This document shows, in pieces, positions 1-8,413 of a DNA stretch of 64,000 nucleotides (positions within the stretch are counted from its first letter, which is position 1; each line of letters opens with the position of its first letter). The stretch comes from Bosea sp. BIWAKO-01. GTDB lineage: Bacteria > Pseudomonadota > Alphaproteobacteria > Rhizobiales > Beijerinckiaceae. A model generated the notes under the pieces. It was not told the origin of the DNA. It did not search any database and worked only from the letters and a program-made list of their open reading frames with translations. The DNA is taken from contig NZ_BCQA01000001.1 of NCBI RefSeq assembly GCF_001748145.1, forward strand, positions 682,001-746,000, written 5' to 3'. The position numbers were made by a program, and so were the translations under genes.

Positions 1-338
1 GGCTCACCACCGAGGAACTCTGGTGGGACGACAAGGGCCGGCTCAGGACCCATGCGCCCTCGACCTACAAGATCCCCGTCGCCTCCGACCGACCGCGCAT
101 CTTCAATGTCGAGCTGCTCGAGAACGCCCCCAATCGCGAGCCGACGATCCACCGCTCCAAGGCGGTCGGAGAGCCGCCGCTGATGCTGGCGATCAGCGTG
201 CTCCACGCCTTGTCGGATGCGGTCGCGAGCGTCGGCGACCATCGCTTCTGTCCCCGTCTTGACGCCCCGGCGACGCCGGAGCGTGTACTCGATGCGGTCG
301 ACCGCATGCGGGAGCAGGCACGGGGCGCGGCACCATGA
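1..338 (+). CDS. xdhB: Xanthine dehydrogenase molybdopterin-binding subunit XdhB, C-terminal end (partial)
   Basis: This is the last 111 codons of a gene that begins before the window; the frame starts at base 3 and stops at 336-338. The translation carries the end of the molybdenum hydroxylase large subunit: LTTEELWWDD, then THAPSTYKIP, FNVELLENAPN and SKAVGEPPLMLAISV, the last being the conserved stretch that holds the active-site glutamate in this family. XdhB binds the molybdenum cofactor and oxidises hypoxanthine and xanthine to urate. Its stop overlaps the start of xdhC by ATGA, so the two are probably translationally coupled. The identification rests on family motifs read by eye. Confidence 0.9.
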   Translation, partial: LTTEELWWDDKGRLRTHAPSTYKIPVASDRPRIFNVELLENAPNREPTIHRSKAVGEPPLMLAISVLHALSDAVASVGDHRFCPRLDAPATPERVLDAVDRMREQARGAAP

Positions 339-1213
339 CCGGGCTGGCGACTTTCCTCGAAGCCCATCTTGAGCAAGGCGCCATCCTTGTCAGCATCGAG
401 CGCGCCGAAGGATCGACCCCACGCGAAACCGGCGCGACGATGGTCGTCACCGCCGAAGGCAATTCCGGGACGATCGGCGGCGGCCAGCTCGAATTCCACT
501 GCACCGACATCGCCCTTGAGATGCTGGCGAGCGGCGAAAGCTCGCGACGCCTCGATATTCCGCTCGGGCCACAAATGGGTCAGTGCTGCGGCGGCCGGGT
601 CGGTGTCGTGCTGGAGCGGGGCAGGCCGTGCCATCTCGCGGCTCTCCAGGCCGCCGAAGCGGCAAGGCGCGCATCGCAGCCTGCCGTCCTCATCCTCGGC
701 GCCGGCCATACCGGGCGCGCGCTTGCCGAGGCCCTCATGCGCCTGCCGCTGAGCGTCATTCTGATCGACGACCGCGAAGGCCAGATGCACGATCTTCCCG
801 TTGGGGTCGCATGTCAGCGACTGGACGATCCGGTCGAGGCGATCGCATCGGCCCAGCCCGGCACCGCCTTCGTGATCCTCTCCCATAGCCATGCGCTCGA
901 CTATCGGCTGACCGAGGCAGCGCTTCTGCGCGGGGATGCCGCCTATGTCGGCATGATAGGCTCGGCGACGAAGCGCGCGCGCTTCGCTGCCAGCTTCCGC
1001 CGGCGCCACCCTGCAAGCGATGCCCTGGCGTGCCTGACCTGCCCGATCGGCGGGGATGATGTGGACGACAAGCGCCCCGAGGTCATCGCCGCCTTGACGG
1101 CGGCCGAGCTGGTGCGGAGCTTGCTTGCCAAGCAACGGGCTTCCGGGCAAAGCGTGGCGCAGGGCCGACAGGGTCCGGGGAGAAGGGCAGGAGATGACGG
1201 CGTCGCCGCATGA
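335..1213 (+). CDS. xdhC: Xanthine dehydrogenase accessory protein XdhC
   Basis: A 292-residue protein of normal length for XdhC, which delivers sulfurated molybdenum cofactor to xanthine dehydrogenase. It has the N-terminal XdhC/CoxI domain with GSTPRETGATM (residues 26-36) and the cysteine motif GPQMGQCCGG (78-87), followed by a Rossmann-type domain beginning LGAGHTGRAL (about 121-130). The ATG at 335 overlaps the xdhB stop, and the 3' end overlaps the next gene by 20 bases, placing it inside one operon. In the family the paired cysteines are the cofactor ligand; both are present. Confidence 0.93.
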   Translation: MTGLATFLEAHLEQGAILVSIERAEGSTPRETGATMVVTAEGNSGTIGGGQLEFHCTDIALEMLASGESSRRLDIPLGPQMGQCCGGRVGVVLERGRPCHLAALQAAEAARRASQPAVLILGAGHTGRALAEALMRLPLSVILIDDREGQMHDLPVGVACQRLDDPVEAIASAQPGTAFVILSHSHALDYRLTEAALLRGDAAYVGMIGSATKRARFAASFRRRHPASDALACLTCPIGGDDVDDKRPEVIAALTAAELVRSLLAKQRASGQSVAQGRQGPGRRAGDDGVAA

Positions 1214-2759
1214 CAGGACGGATACGCCGCCCCGACTCGTGCTGTCGGGCATCTCCAAGAGCTTTCCCGGCGTGAAAGCCAATGACGACATCAGCTTCAG
1301 CGTGAAGCCCGGCGAGATTCACGCTCTGCTGGGCGAGAACGGAGCTGGCAAGTCGACGCTGGTCAAGATCATCTACGGTGTTCAGCAAGCCGACTCGGGC
1401 AGCATCTCCTGGGATGGCCAGCCTGTTTCGGTCCCTTCGCCCAAGGCGGCGCGGCGGCTCGGCATCGGCATGGTCTTCCAGCATTTCTCGCTGTTCGACG
1501 CGATGACCGTGATCGAGAATATCGCGCTCGGACTCGACGAGGCCGTGGATCGCGAGGAGCTGAAGACCCGCGTCGCCACGGTTCTGCAGAGCTATTCGCT
1601 GCCGCTCGATCCCGAGCGCGAGGTCCATACGCTCTCGGTCGGCGAGCGCCAGCGCATCGAGATCGTCCGCTGCCTGCTGCAGAAGCCGAAGCTCTTGATC
1701 ATGGACGAGCCGACTTCGGTCCTGACACCGCAGGAGGTCGAACGTCTGTTCGAGACCTTGCGGCAGATCGCGTCCGAAGGCTGCTCGATCCTCTACATCA
1801 GCCACAAGCTGCACGAGATCAAAGCCTTGTGCGACACCGCCACGATCCTGCGCGCCGGCCGGGTCGTCGCGACCTGCGACCCGCGGCAGGAGACGACACG
1901 GCGCATGGCCGAGCTGATGATCGGCGCCGAATTGCGGCAGATCGAGAACGCCCATACCGGCAGGATCGGCAAGCGCCGGCTGATCGTGTCAGGCCTCTCC
2001 CTGCCCGGCGAACCGCCTTTCGGCACGAGCTTGCGCGACATCAGTTTCGAGGCGCGGGCCGGCGAGATCCTCGGCATCGCCGGCGTCGCCGGCAACGGCC
2101 AGGCCGAACTGCTCGGCGCCCTCTCCGGCGAGCGGCTCGCCGCGGTGCCGAACGCCATCATGCTCGACGGCAAGCCCGTCGGCAGCGAGGGAGCAGGCGA
2201 GAGGCGCAGCGCCGGCCTCGCCTGCGTTCCCGAGGAGCGCAACGGGCACGCCGCCGTGCCGGATTTCTCGCTGGCCGAGAATGCCATCCTGACGGCGCGC
2301 TACCGGCTGCCACTGGCGCCACGCGGCTTCATCCGCCTCGGAGCGGTTCGGCGCTTCGCCCAGGCTGTCATCGGCCGGTTCGATGTGCGCACCACCGGTC
2401 CAGGCTCTCCGGCCCGCTCATTGTCCGGGGGCAATCTGCAGAAATTCATCATGGGCCGCGAGATCGGCCAGGAGCCAGGTGTCCTCGTGGTCTCGCAGCC
2501 GACCTGGGGGGTCGACGCGGGCGCCGCAGCGGCGATCAGGCAGGCGCTCGTCGATCTGGCGGCGAAGGGCTCTGCGGTCGTGGTGATCTCGCAGGACCTC
2601 GACGAACTGCTCGAACTGGCCGACCGGCTCAGCGTCATCAACGAGGGCCGGCTCTCGCCGCCGCGCCCGGTCGCGGAGCTCGCGATCGACGAGATCGGCC
2701 TGATGATGGGCGGCATTCACGGCGCAGCCCAGCCCGAAGGAGCGCCGCTTCATGCTTGA
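1194..2759 (+). CDS. BMP-type (nucleoside/purine) ABC transporter, double ATP-binding protein
   Basis: A 521-residue protein with two fused nucleotide-binding domains, as in RbsA and the YufO/NupO family. Domain 1 has Walker A GENGAGKST (47-55), signature LSVGERQ (147-153) and Walker B LLIMDEP (167-173). Domain 2 has a degenerate Walker A (GVAGNGQAE, no lysine) but a good signature LSGGNLQ, the usual asymmetry for this family. The frame is open from 1125, but ATG 1194 is chosen because GGAGAAGG and AGGAG lie just upstream and the recognisable domain follows. It overlaps xdhC and is followed by two permeases and a BMP binding protein. The link to xdh genes suggests purine or nucleoside import. 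Confidence 0.92.
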   Translation: MTASPHDRTDTPPRLVLSGISKSFPGVKANDDISFSVKPGEIHALLGENGAGKSTLVKIIYGVQQADSGSISWDGQPVSVPSPKAARRLGIGMVFQHFSLFDAMTVIENIALGLDEAVDREELKTRVATVLQSYSLPLDPEREVHTLSVGERQRIEIVRCLLQKPKLLIMDEPTSVLTPQEVERLFETLRQIASEGCSILYISHKLHEIKALCDTATILRAGRVVATCDPRQETTRRMAELMIGAELRQIENAHTGRIGKRRLIVSGLSLPGEPPFGTSLRDISFEARAGEILGIAGVAGNGQAELLGALSGERLAAVPNAIMLDGKPVGSEGAGERRSAGLACVPEERNGHAAVPDFSLAENAILTARYRLPLAPRGFIRLGAVRRFAQAVIGRFDVRTTGPGSPARSLSGGNLQKFIMGREIGQEPGVLVVSQPTWGVDAGAAAAIRQALVDLAAKGSAVVVISQDLDELLELADRLSVINEGRLSPPRPVAELAIDEIGLMMGGIHGAAQPEGAPLHA

Positions 2760-3831
2760 ATGGCGCCGCCGCCGCGAACCAAGCCGGGCGATGCTCTATC
2801 TGAGCCCGCTGATCGCGATCGCGCTCACCATGGCGACCGGCGCGATGGTCTTCACGGCGATGGGTTATGACGGACTGACGGCGGTCTTCGACTTCTTCCT
2901 CGTGCCCTTCCTCGAGCCGCATCGCTGGCCAGATCTCGGCGTCAAGGCGGCGCCGCTGGTGATGATCGCGCTCGGCCTCGCCATCGGCTTTCGCGCCAAT
3001 GTCTGGAATATCGGCGCCGAGGGCCAGTATATCATGGGCGCCATCGCCGGCACCGGCGTTGCACTCGCCACCTACGAGATGAGCGGCTGGTGGATCCTGC
3101 CGGCCATGGCACTTGCCGGCATTCTCGGCGGCATGGCCTGGGCCGCGGTCCCGGCACTGCTGCGCGTCAGGCTTCAGGTCAGCGAAATCCTGACCAGCCT
3201 GATGCTGACCTATGTCGCGGTGCAGGTGCTGTATTATCTCGTGCGCGGCCCGTGGAAGGATCCGGACGGCTTCAACTTCCCGCAGACGCGCATGTTCACT
3301 GCCGATCAGACGCTGCCCGTCGTCATCCCCGAGACGCTCGTCCATCTCGGCATTCCGCTCGCGCTCGTCATTGCCGTCATTGCCTGGCTCGTGCTGGAAA
3401 AGACGACCGCCGGCTATGCGGTGAAGGTTGTCGGGCTCGCACCGGCCGCAGCGCGTCACGGTGGCTTCAGCGCCGAGCGGACGACCTGGGTGACGTTGCT
3501 GATCGGCGGCGGGCTTGCGGGTCTCGCCGGCATCTTCGAGGCTGCAGGCCCCTTCAGCCAACTCACCCCGCAATTCCCGGTCGGCTACGGTTTCACCGCC
3601 ATCATCGTCGCCTTCCTGGGCCGCCTGCATCCGCTGGGCATCGTGCTCGGCGGCGTCGTTCTGGCGGCAACCTATGTCGGCGGCGAAATCGCCCAGACGA
3701 CCGTGCGCCTGCCGCAGGCCGCGACCGGGATGTTCCAGGCGATGCTGCTGTTCTTCCTGCTCGCGACCGATGTCCTGGTCCGTTATCGCATCGCCTTCAG
3801 GGCGAGGCCGGCGAAGGTGCTGCCGCGATGA
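2752..3831 (+). CDS. BMP-type ABC transporter permease 1
   Basis: A 359-residue polytopic membrane protein of the branched-chain/ribose/nucleoside permease superfamily. NIGAEGQ (86-92) is the family landmark. The first membrane segment is preceded by a short arginine-rich cytoplasmic stretch. The start overlaps the ATPase stop (ATGCTTGA) and the end overlaps the second permease by ATGA, so the order ATPase-permease-permease-binding protein matches the NupOPQ arrangement. Substrate is inferred from operon context only: purine bases or nucleosides feeding xanthine dehydrogenase. Confidence 0.92.
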   Translation: MLEWRRRREPSRAMLYLSPLIAIALTMATGAMVFTAMGYDGLTAVFDFFLVPFLEPHRWPDLGVKAAPLVMIALGLAIGFRANVWNIGAEGQYIMGAIAGTGVALATYEMSGWWILPAMALAGILGGMAWAAVPALLRVRLQVSEILTSLMLTYVAVQVLYYLVRGPWKDPDGFNFPQTRMFTADQTLPVVIPETLVHLGIPLALVIAVIAWLVLEKTTAGYAVKVVGLAPAAARHGGFSAERTTWVTLLIGGGLAGLAGIFEAAGPFSQLTPQFPVGYGFTAIIVAFLGRLHPLGIVLGGVVLAATYVGGEIAQTTVRLPQAATGMFQAMLLFFLLATDVLVRYRIAFRARPAKVLPR

Positions 3832-4751
3832 ACAGCATCATCCTGGTCTCGATCATCATGACGCTTGTCGCAGCGTCGACGCCGATCCTGCTTGCGGCGC
3901 TCGGCGAGCTCGTCGTCGAGAAGTCGGGCGTGCTCAATCTCGGTGTCGAGGGCATGATGCTGACCGGAGCCGTCGCCGGTTTCGCAGTCGCCTTCAGCAC
4001 GGGCAGCGTGGCGCTCGGCCTCATCGCCTCCGTGATCGCCGGTATCGGAACCGCGATGATCTTCGCCGTGCTGACGCTCAGCCTGACCGCCAACCAGGTC
4101 GCGACGGGCCTGGCGCTGACGATTTTCGGCGTCGGCGCCTCGTCGCTGATCGGTGCCGGCTTTGTCGGCCGTACGATCGATCGTCTGGGCCCCCTGTTTC
4201 CCGAAGCGCTTTCCGGCCATCCCTGGCTGCGTGCGCTCTTCGGGCACGACATCATCGTTTATCTCTCGCTTGCCCTGGTTCTCGGCGTGAGCCTCTTCCT
4301 GCGCCGGACGCGCGCTGGATTGATCCTGCGGGCGGTTGGTGAGAATGACGCCTCGGCCCATGCCATCGGCTATCCCGTCATTGGCATCCGCTATGCGGCG
4401 ATCGCCTTCGGCGGCGCGCTGGCGGGCCTCGGCGGCGCCTATTTCTCGCTGGCGCTGACGCCGATGTGGGCTGACCGCCTGACCGCCGGACGCGGCTGGA
4501 TCGCGCTCGCGCTCGTGGTCTTCTCCGCCTGGAAACCCGGCCGGCTGCTGCTCGGGGCCTATCTCTTCGGCGCGGTGATGACCTTCGAGCTTCAGGCCAA
4601 GGCTGCCGGCATCACCTGGCTGGCGCCGGAGGTGCTGGCGATGGCCCCCTATCTTGCGACAATCCTGGTTCTGACGATGATGTCGCTCGGTCGCAAGACG
4701 GGCCGGCTCGACGCGCCCGCATGTCTCGGCAAACCCTTCTCGGCGTCCTGA
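3828..4751 (+). CDS. BMP-type ABC transporter permease 2
   Basis: A 307-residue hydrophobic permease. The frame is open for 738 bases upstream, but that part is an out-of-frame reading of permease 1; ATG 3828 overlaps the permease 1 stop by ATGA. NLGVEGMML (37-45) is the counterpart of the family signature seen in permease 1, and about eight membrane segments can be counted. It pairs with permease 1 to form the heterodimeric channel of a BMP-type importer. Confidence 0.92.
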   Translation: MNSIILVSIIMTLVAASTPILLAALGELVVEKSGVLNLGVEGMMLTGAVAGFAVAFSTGSVALGLIASVIAGIGTAMIFAVLTLSLTANQVATGLALTIFGVGASSLIGAGFVGRTIDRLGPLFPEALSGHPWLRALFGHDIIVYLSLALVLGVSLFLRRTRAGLILRAVGENDASAHAIGYPVIGIRYAAIAFGGALAGLGGAYFSLALTPMWADRLTAGRGWIALALVVFSAWKPGRLLLGAYLFGAVMTFELQAKAAGITWLAPEVLAMAPYLATILVLTMMSLGRKTGRLDAPACLGKPFSAS

Positions 4752-4782
4752 CGACGCCGCCAACCCCGTGGGGAGAGTAACC

Positions 4783-5862
4783 ATGTCATCCATCATCACC
4801 CGCCGCACGCTCGTTGCCGGCGGCGCCGCGGCTTCCGCCCTGCCCCTGCTCGGCCGCAACGCCTTCGCGCAGGCGCCACTGGGTGTCGGCTTCATCTATG
4901 TCGGTCCGATCGGCGATCACGGCTGGAGCTGGACGCATGATCAGGGCCGCAAGGCGCTCGAGAAGCAGTATGGCGACAAGATCAAGACCAGCTTCATCGA
5001 GAACGTCGCCGAGGGGCCGGATGCGGCGCGCGCGCTGCGCCAGCTGGCACAGGCCGGCAACCAGCTGATCTTCGCGACCTCCTTCGGCTTCATGAACCCG
5101 ACCATCCAGGTCGCAAAGCAGTTCCCGAAGCTGAAATTCGAGCACGCCACCGGCTATCAGCGCGCCGAGAACGTCGCGACCTACAATGCCCGCTTCTATG
5201 AGGGCCGCGCCGTGATCGGCACGATCGCAGGCCACATGTCGAAGAGCGGCCAGGCCGGCTACATCGCCTCCTTCCCGATTCCGGAGGTCGTGATGGGCAT
5301 CAACGCCTTCACGCTCGCCGCCCGCAAAGTCAACCCGAACTTCAAGACCAAGGTCATCTGGGCCTCGACCTGGTACGATCCGGCCAAGGAAGCCGACGCC
5401 GCCAAGGCGCTGATCGACCAGGGCGCCGATGTGATCACCCAGCATACCGACAGCCCTGCCGCCCTGCAGGCGGCCGAGCAGCGCGGCGTCTTCGCCTTCG
5501 GCCAGGCTTCCGACATGAGCGCCTTCGCGCCCAAGGCGCATCTCACGGCGATCGTCGACGACTGGTCGGGCTACTACATCAAGCGCGTCAAGGAGGTCAT
5601 GGACGGCAGCTGGAAGTCGGGCGACGTCTGGGGCGGGATCAAGGACGGTTTCGTCAAGCTCGCCCCGTTCAATGCCGCGATGACGCCGGCTGCACGCGCA
5701 GGCGCGGAAGAAGTCGAGAAGGGCATTGTTGCCGGCACGCTCCACCCCTTCACCGGCGAACTCAAGGACCAGAAGGGCGTGCTGCGCCTCAAGGCCGGCG
5801 AGACAGCTCCCGACGAGATGCTGTCGAAGATGGACTGGTACGTCGACGGCGTGCAGGCCTGA
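4783..5862 (+). CDS. BMP family ABC transporter substrate-binding protein
   Basis: A 359-residue periplasmic binding protein of the basic membrane protein (BMP/PnrA/Med) family, which binds nucleosides in characterised members. The N-terminus has a twin-arginine-type signal (TRRTLVAGG, residues 6-14) with probable cleavage after AFA near residue 29. The mature protein starts VGFIYVGPIGDHGWSW, the typical BMP opening. ATG 4783 is preferred over an upstream GTG because GGGAGAG precedes it by about 7 bases. It is the last gene of the xdh-ABC operon and is followed by a strong stem-loop. Confidence 0.92.
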   Translation: MSSIITRRTLVAGGAAASALPLLGRNAFAQAPLGVGFIYVGPIGDHGWSWTHDQGRKALEKQYGDKIKTSFIENVAEGPDAARALRQLAQAGNQLIFATSFGFMNPTIQVAKQFPKLKFEHATGYQRAENVATYNARFYEGRAVIGTIAGHMSKSGQAGYIASFPIPEVVMGINAFTLAARKVNPNFKTKVIWASTWYDPAKEADAAKALIDQGADVITQHTDSPAALQAAEQRGVFAFGQASDMSAFAPKAHLTAIVDDWSGYYIKRVKEVMDGSWKSGDVWGGIKDGFVKLAPFNAAMTPAARAGAEEVEKGIVAGTLHPFTGELKDQKGVLRLKAGETAPDEMLSKMDWYVDGVQA

Positions 5863-5886
5863 TCGCGCTGGCCAACCAATCCTGAC

Positions 5887-5930
5887 GTCATCCCGGCAGC
5901 CGGATCGAGACTTCGGCTGACGGGAATGAC
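5887..5930. terminator. Stem-loop after the BMP binding-protein gene
   Basis: Interrupted inverted repeat: GTCAT (5887-5891), CCCG (5892-5895) and CAGCCG (5897-5902) pair with CGGCTG (5914-5919), CGGG (5921-5924) and ATGAC (5926-5930). There is no T-run, so it may act as an mRNA-stabilising 3' end or a Rho-dependent stop. GTCAT-CCCG/CGGG-ATGAC hairpins are common intergenic elements in this order. Confidence 0.5.
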
Positions 5931-5980
5931 GGAGGCGGCATGACACCCCGAACGATTCAGCATCAAAGCCTCTTGCAGAT

Positions 5981-5998
5981 ATTTTAAGCTTGAAACAA
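5981..5998. promoter_or_regulatory. AT-rich operator-like palindrome upstream of the Liv-type operon
   Basis: TTTTAAGCTTGAAA at 5982-5995 is a 14-base palindrome with one mismatched pair, lying in an AT-rich island about 85 bases before the ATG at 6081. The same sequence with a single base change inside this core recurs at 13631-13644, in front of the flavin monooxygenase. Palindromes of this size and composition are typical of MarR-family regulators, but no regulator gene for it is in the window. Confidence 0.5.
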
Positions 5999-6080
5999 AA
6001 TGAGGAACATACAGGCCGGAAGGGGATGGGGATCTCCACCGGCCAGTAGGCTCCTTGCAGGTCCCGGGAGGACATCGGAC

Positions 6081-7250
6081 ATGAAGCTCAAACTCGCATT
6101 GTCTATCGGCACGGCGCTCGTTGCGCTGGGAGTTGCCGGCGCACAGGCCCAGGAGCCGATCAAGATCGGCGTCGTCAGCGTTCTCTCCGGCCCGCAGGCG
6201 GCACTTGGCCAGCAATTGCGCGACGGCTTCCAGCTCGCGGTCGACCAGATGGGCGGCAAGCTCGGCGGACGGCCGGTGCAGATCACGGTGATCGATGACG
6301 AGCTCAAGCCCGATGTCGCAGTCGGCAAGGTTCGCGGCTTCGTCGAGGGCGGCAAGGTCGATTTCGTCGTCGGCCCGGTCTTCTCGAACATTCTCGGCGC
6401 CATCGCCAAACCGGTCCTGGACTCCGGCGCAGTGCTGATCAGCCCGAATGCCGGCCCTTCGACGCTCGCAGGCAAGGCCTGCCACCAGAACTTCTTCGTG
6501 ACCTCGTACCAGAACGACCAGGTACACGAAGTGCTGGGCAAATATGCACAGGACCAGGGCTTCAAGCGCGCCTACATCATGGCGCCGAACTACCAGGCGG
6601 GTAAGGACTCGCTCGCCGGGTTCAAGAACTACTTCAAGGGCGAGGTCGTCGACGAGGTCTATGTCCCGCTGAACCAGCTCGACTTCTCGGCCGAGCTCGC
6701 CAAGATCGCCTCGGCCAAGCCCGACGTCGTCTTCGCCTTCATGCCGGGCGGTCTCGGCGTGAACCTGGTCAAGCAGTGGTCGCAGGCCGGCCTGCAGGGC
6801 AAGATCCCGTTCCTCTCTGCCTTCACGGTCGATGAATCGACCCTGCCCGCGCAGCAGGACGCGGCGGTCGGCCTCTTCGGCGGCATGACCTGGGCACCCA
6901 ACATGGACAATCCGCAGAACAAGAAGTTCGTCGCGGATTACGAGGCTGCCTACAAAATCGTCCCCGGCTCCTACGCCATGCAAGCTTACGATGCCGCCCT
7001 GTTGATCGACTCGGCGGTCAAGGGCGCCGGCGGTACGGCCGACAAGGACAAGCTGCGGGCCGCGATCAAGAAGGCCGACTTCAAGTCGCTGCGCGGCAAC
7101 TTCAAGTTCAACAGCAATGGCTACCCGATCCAGGACTTCTATCTGGTCAAGGTCGCCAAGCGCGCGGACGGCAAGTTCCAGACCGAGATCGCCCAGAAGG
7201 TGTTCTCGGACTATGCCGACCCGCATGCGAAGGATTGCGCGCTGAAGTGA
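6081..7250 (+). CDS. Liv-type ABC transporter substrate-binding protein (probable aromatic or branched-chain substrate)
   Basis: A 389-residue periplasmic binding protein of the LivK/Peripla_BP_6 family. A Sec signal peptide runs to AQA (21-23), and the mature protein begins QEPIKIGVVSVLSGP, the family's typical first strand. ATG 6081 is chosen over an earlier in-frame ATG at 6000 because GGGAGGAC precedes it and the signal peptide starts there. It heads a five-gene livKHMGF-type set followed by a cupin. Many alphaproteobacterial members bind aromatic acids rather than amino acids; the operator shared with a flavin monooxygenase points that way here. Confidence 0.9.
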   Translation: MKLKLALSIGTALVALGVAGAQAQEPIKIGVVSVLSGPQAALGQQLRDGFQLAVDQMGGKLGGRPVQITVIDDELKPDVAVGKVRGFVEGGKVDFVVGPVFSNILGAIAKPVLDSGAVLISPNAGPSTLAGKACHQNFFVTSYQNDQVHEVLGKYAQDQGFKRAYIMAPNYQAGKDSLAGFKNYFKGEVVDEVYVPLNQLDFSAELAKIASAKPDVVFAFMPGGLGVNLVKQWSQAGLQGKIPFLSAFTVDESTLPAQQDAAVGLFGGMTWAPNMDNPQNKKFVADYEAAYKIVPGSYAMQAYDAALLIDSAVKGAGGTADKDKLRAAIKKADFKSLRGNFKFNSNGYPIQDFYLVKVAKRADGKFQTEIAQKVFSDYADPHAKDCALK

Positions 7251-7280
7251 GGAGACTGCCCGGGGGAGCTCATGTCCCTT

Positions 7281-7302
7281 CATCTCTCTGGGAGGAGAGA
7301 TG
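7281..7302. terminator. Intercistronic hairpin between binding-protein and permease genes
   Basis: CATCTCTC (7281-7288) pairs with GAGAGATG (7295-7302) around a 6-base loop. It sits in the 236-base gap between the binding-protein stop and the first permease. Such hairpins often stabilise the highly expressed binding-protein message or attenuate read-through. No T-run follows. Confidence 0.45.
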
Positions 7303-7486
7303 AGCTTGGATGATGGCAGGGTGCCGGAGAGCACCCGCCTGTCATCGGAGCAGGACATCAGCTCCCCTTGGCGACATCCTCACCCTCGCCGCCCCTGCCC
7401 TTTCCGGGGACGGGCCGCCCGTGCCTGACGTGCGCTCGCTGCGCCCCCTCATGGGCGTCCCGCGCCGGCCAACCAATATCGAGCTG

Positions 7487-8413
7487 ATGACCACCAGTCT
7501 CCTCATCGTCCAGATCCTGAACGGGTTGCAGCTCGGCATCCTGCTGTTCCTGGTGGCAGCGGGGCTGACGCTGGTCTTCGGCGTCATGGATTTCATCAAC
7601 CTGGCCCATGGCGTGCAGTACATGCTGGGGGCCTATCTCGCCGTGACTTTCGTTGGGTTGACCGGGAGCTTCGTGCTGGGGCTGCTCCTCGCGCTGGCGG
7701 CCGCGCTCGTCATCGGGCTAGCCCTAGAATTCCTGGTCTTCCGCCATCTCTATGAACGCGACCATCTCGACCAGGTTCTCGCGACCTTCGGGCTCATCCT
7801 GCTCCTGAACCAGGGGGTCAAGATCGTCTGGGGTGCGGCCCCTCTCTCGGTCCCGGTCCCGGAATTTCTCTCGGGCTCCGTGCGGTTGATGGATGGCATT
7901 CTCTATCCGACCTACCGCTTCGCCTTGATCGGCGCCGGGCTCGCGGTCGGCGGATTGCTCTGGTTCATCGTCGAGCGGACCCGCACCGGTATGCTGTTGC
8001 GGGCCGGCGCCTCGAACGCGCCCATGGTCTCGGCACTCGGCGTCGATATCCGCAAGCTCTTCATGGTCGTCTTCGCCTTCGGAACCATGCTGGCCGGATT
8101 TGCCGGCGCGATGGCGGCACCGATCCTCTCGGTCGAGCCCGGCATGGGCGACACGGTGCTCATCCTCGCCTTCGTCGTCATCGTCGTCGGCGGCATCGGT
8201 TCGATCCGCGGCGCCTTCGTCGGCGCACTGATCGTCGGACTGGTGGACACCCTCGGGCGCTCCTTCATGAACGACCTGCTGCGCCTGTTCATGAGCGCCC
8301 CCTCGGCCCGTGCGACCGGAGCCGCTCTCTCCTCGATGCTGATCTATCTGGTGATGGCCATCGTCCTGTTCGTGCGCCCCGAAGGCCTGTTGCCCGCCAA
8401 GGGCCGGACATGA
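7487..8413 (+). CDS. Liv-type ABC transporter permease (LivH family)
   Basis: A 308-residue membrane protein of the LivH family, with the typical opening LLIVQILNGLQLGILLFLVA and the landmark NLAHG (38-42). The frame is open from 7310, but the family's N-terminus starts at ATG 7487; ATG 7451 is a weaker alternative, and no strong ribosome-binding site separates them. It ends overlapping the next permease by ATGA. Together with LivM it forms the channel of the high-affinity importer. Confidence 0.9.
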   Translation: MTTSLLIVQILNGLQLGILLFLVAAGLTLVFGVMDFINLAHGVQYMLGAYLAVTFVGLTGSFVLGLLLALAAALVIGLALEFLVFRHLYERDHLDQVLATFGLILLLNQGVKIVWGAAPLSVPVPEFLSGSVRLMDGILYPTYRFALIGAGLAVGGLLWFIVERTRTGMLLRAGASNAPMVSALGVDIRKLFMVVFAFGTMLAGFAGAMAAPILSVEPGMGDTVLILAFVVIVVGGIGSIRGAFVGALIVGLVDTLGRSFMNDLLRLFMSAPSARATGAALSSMLIYLVMAIVLFVRPEGLLPAKGRT

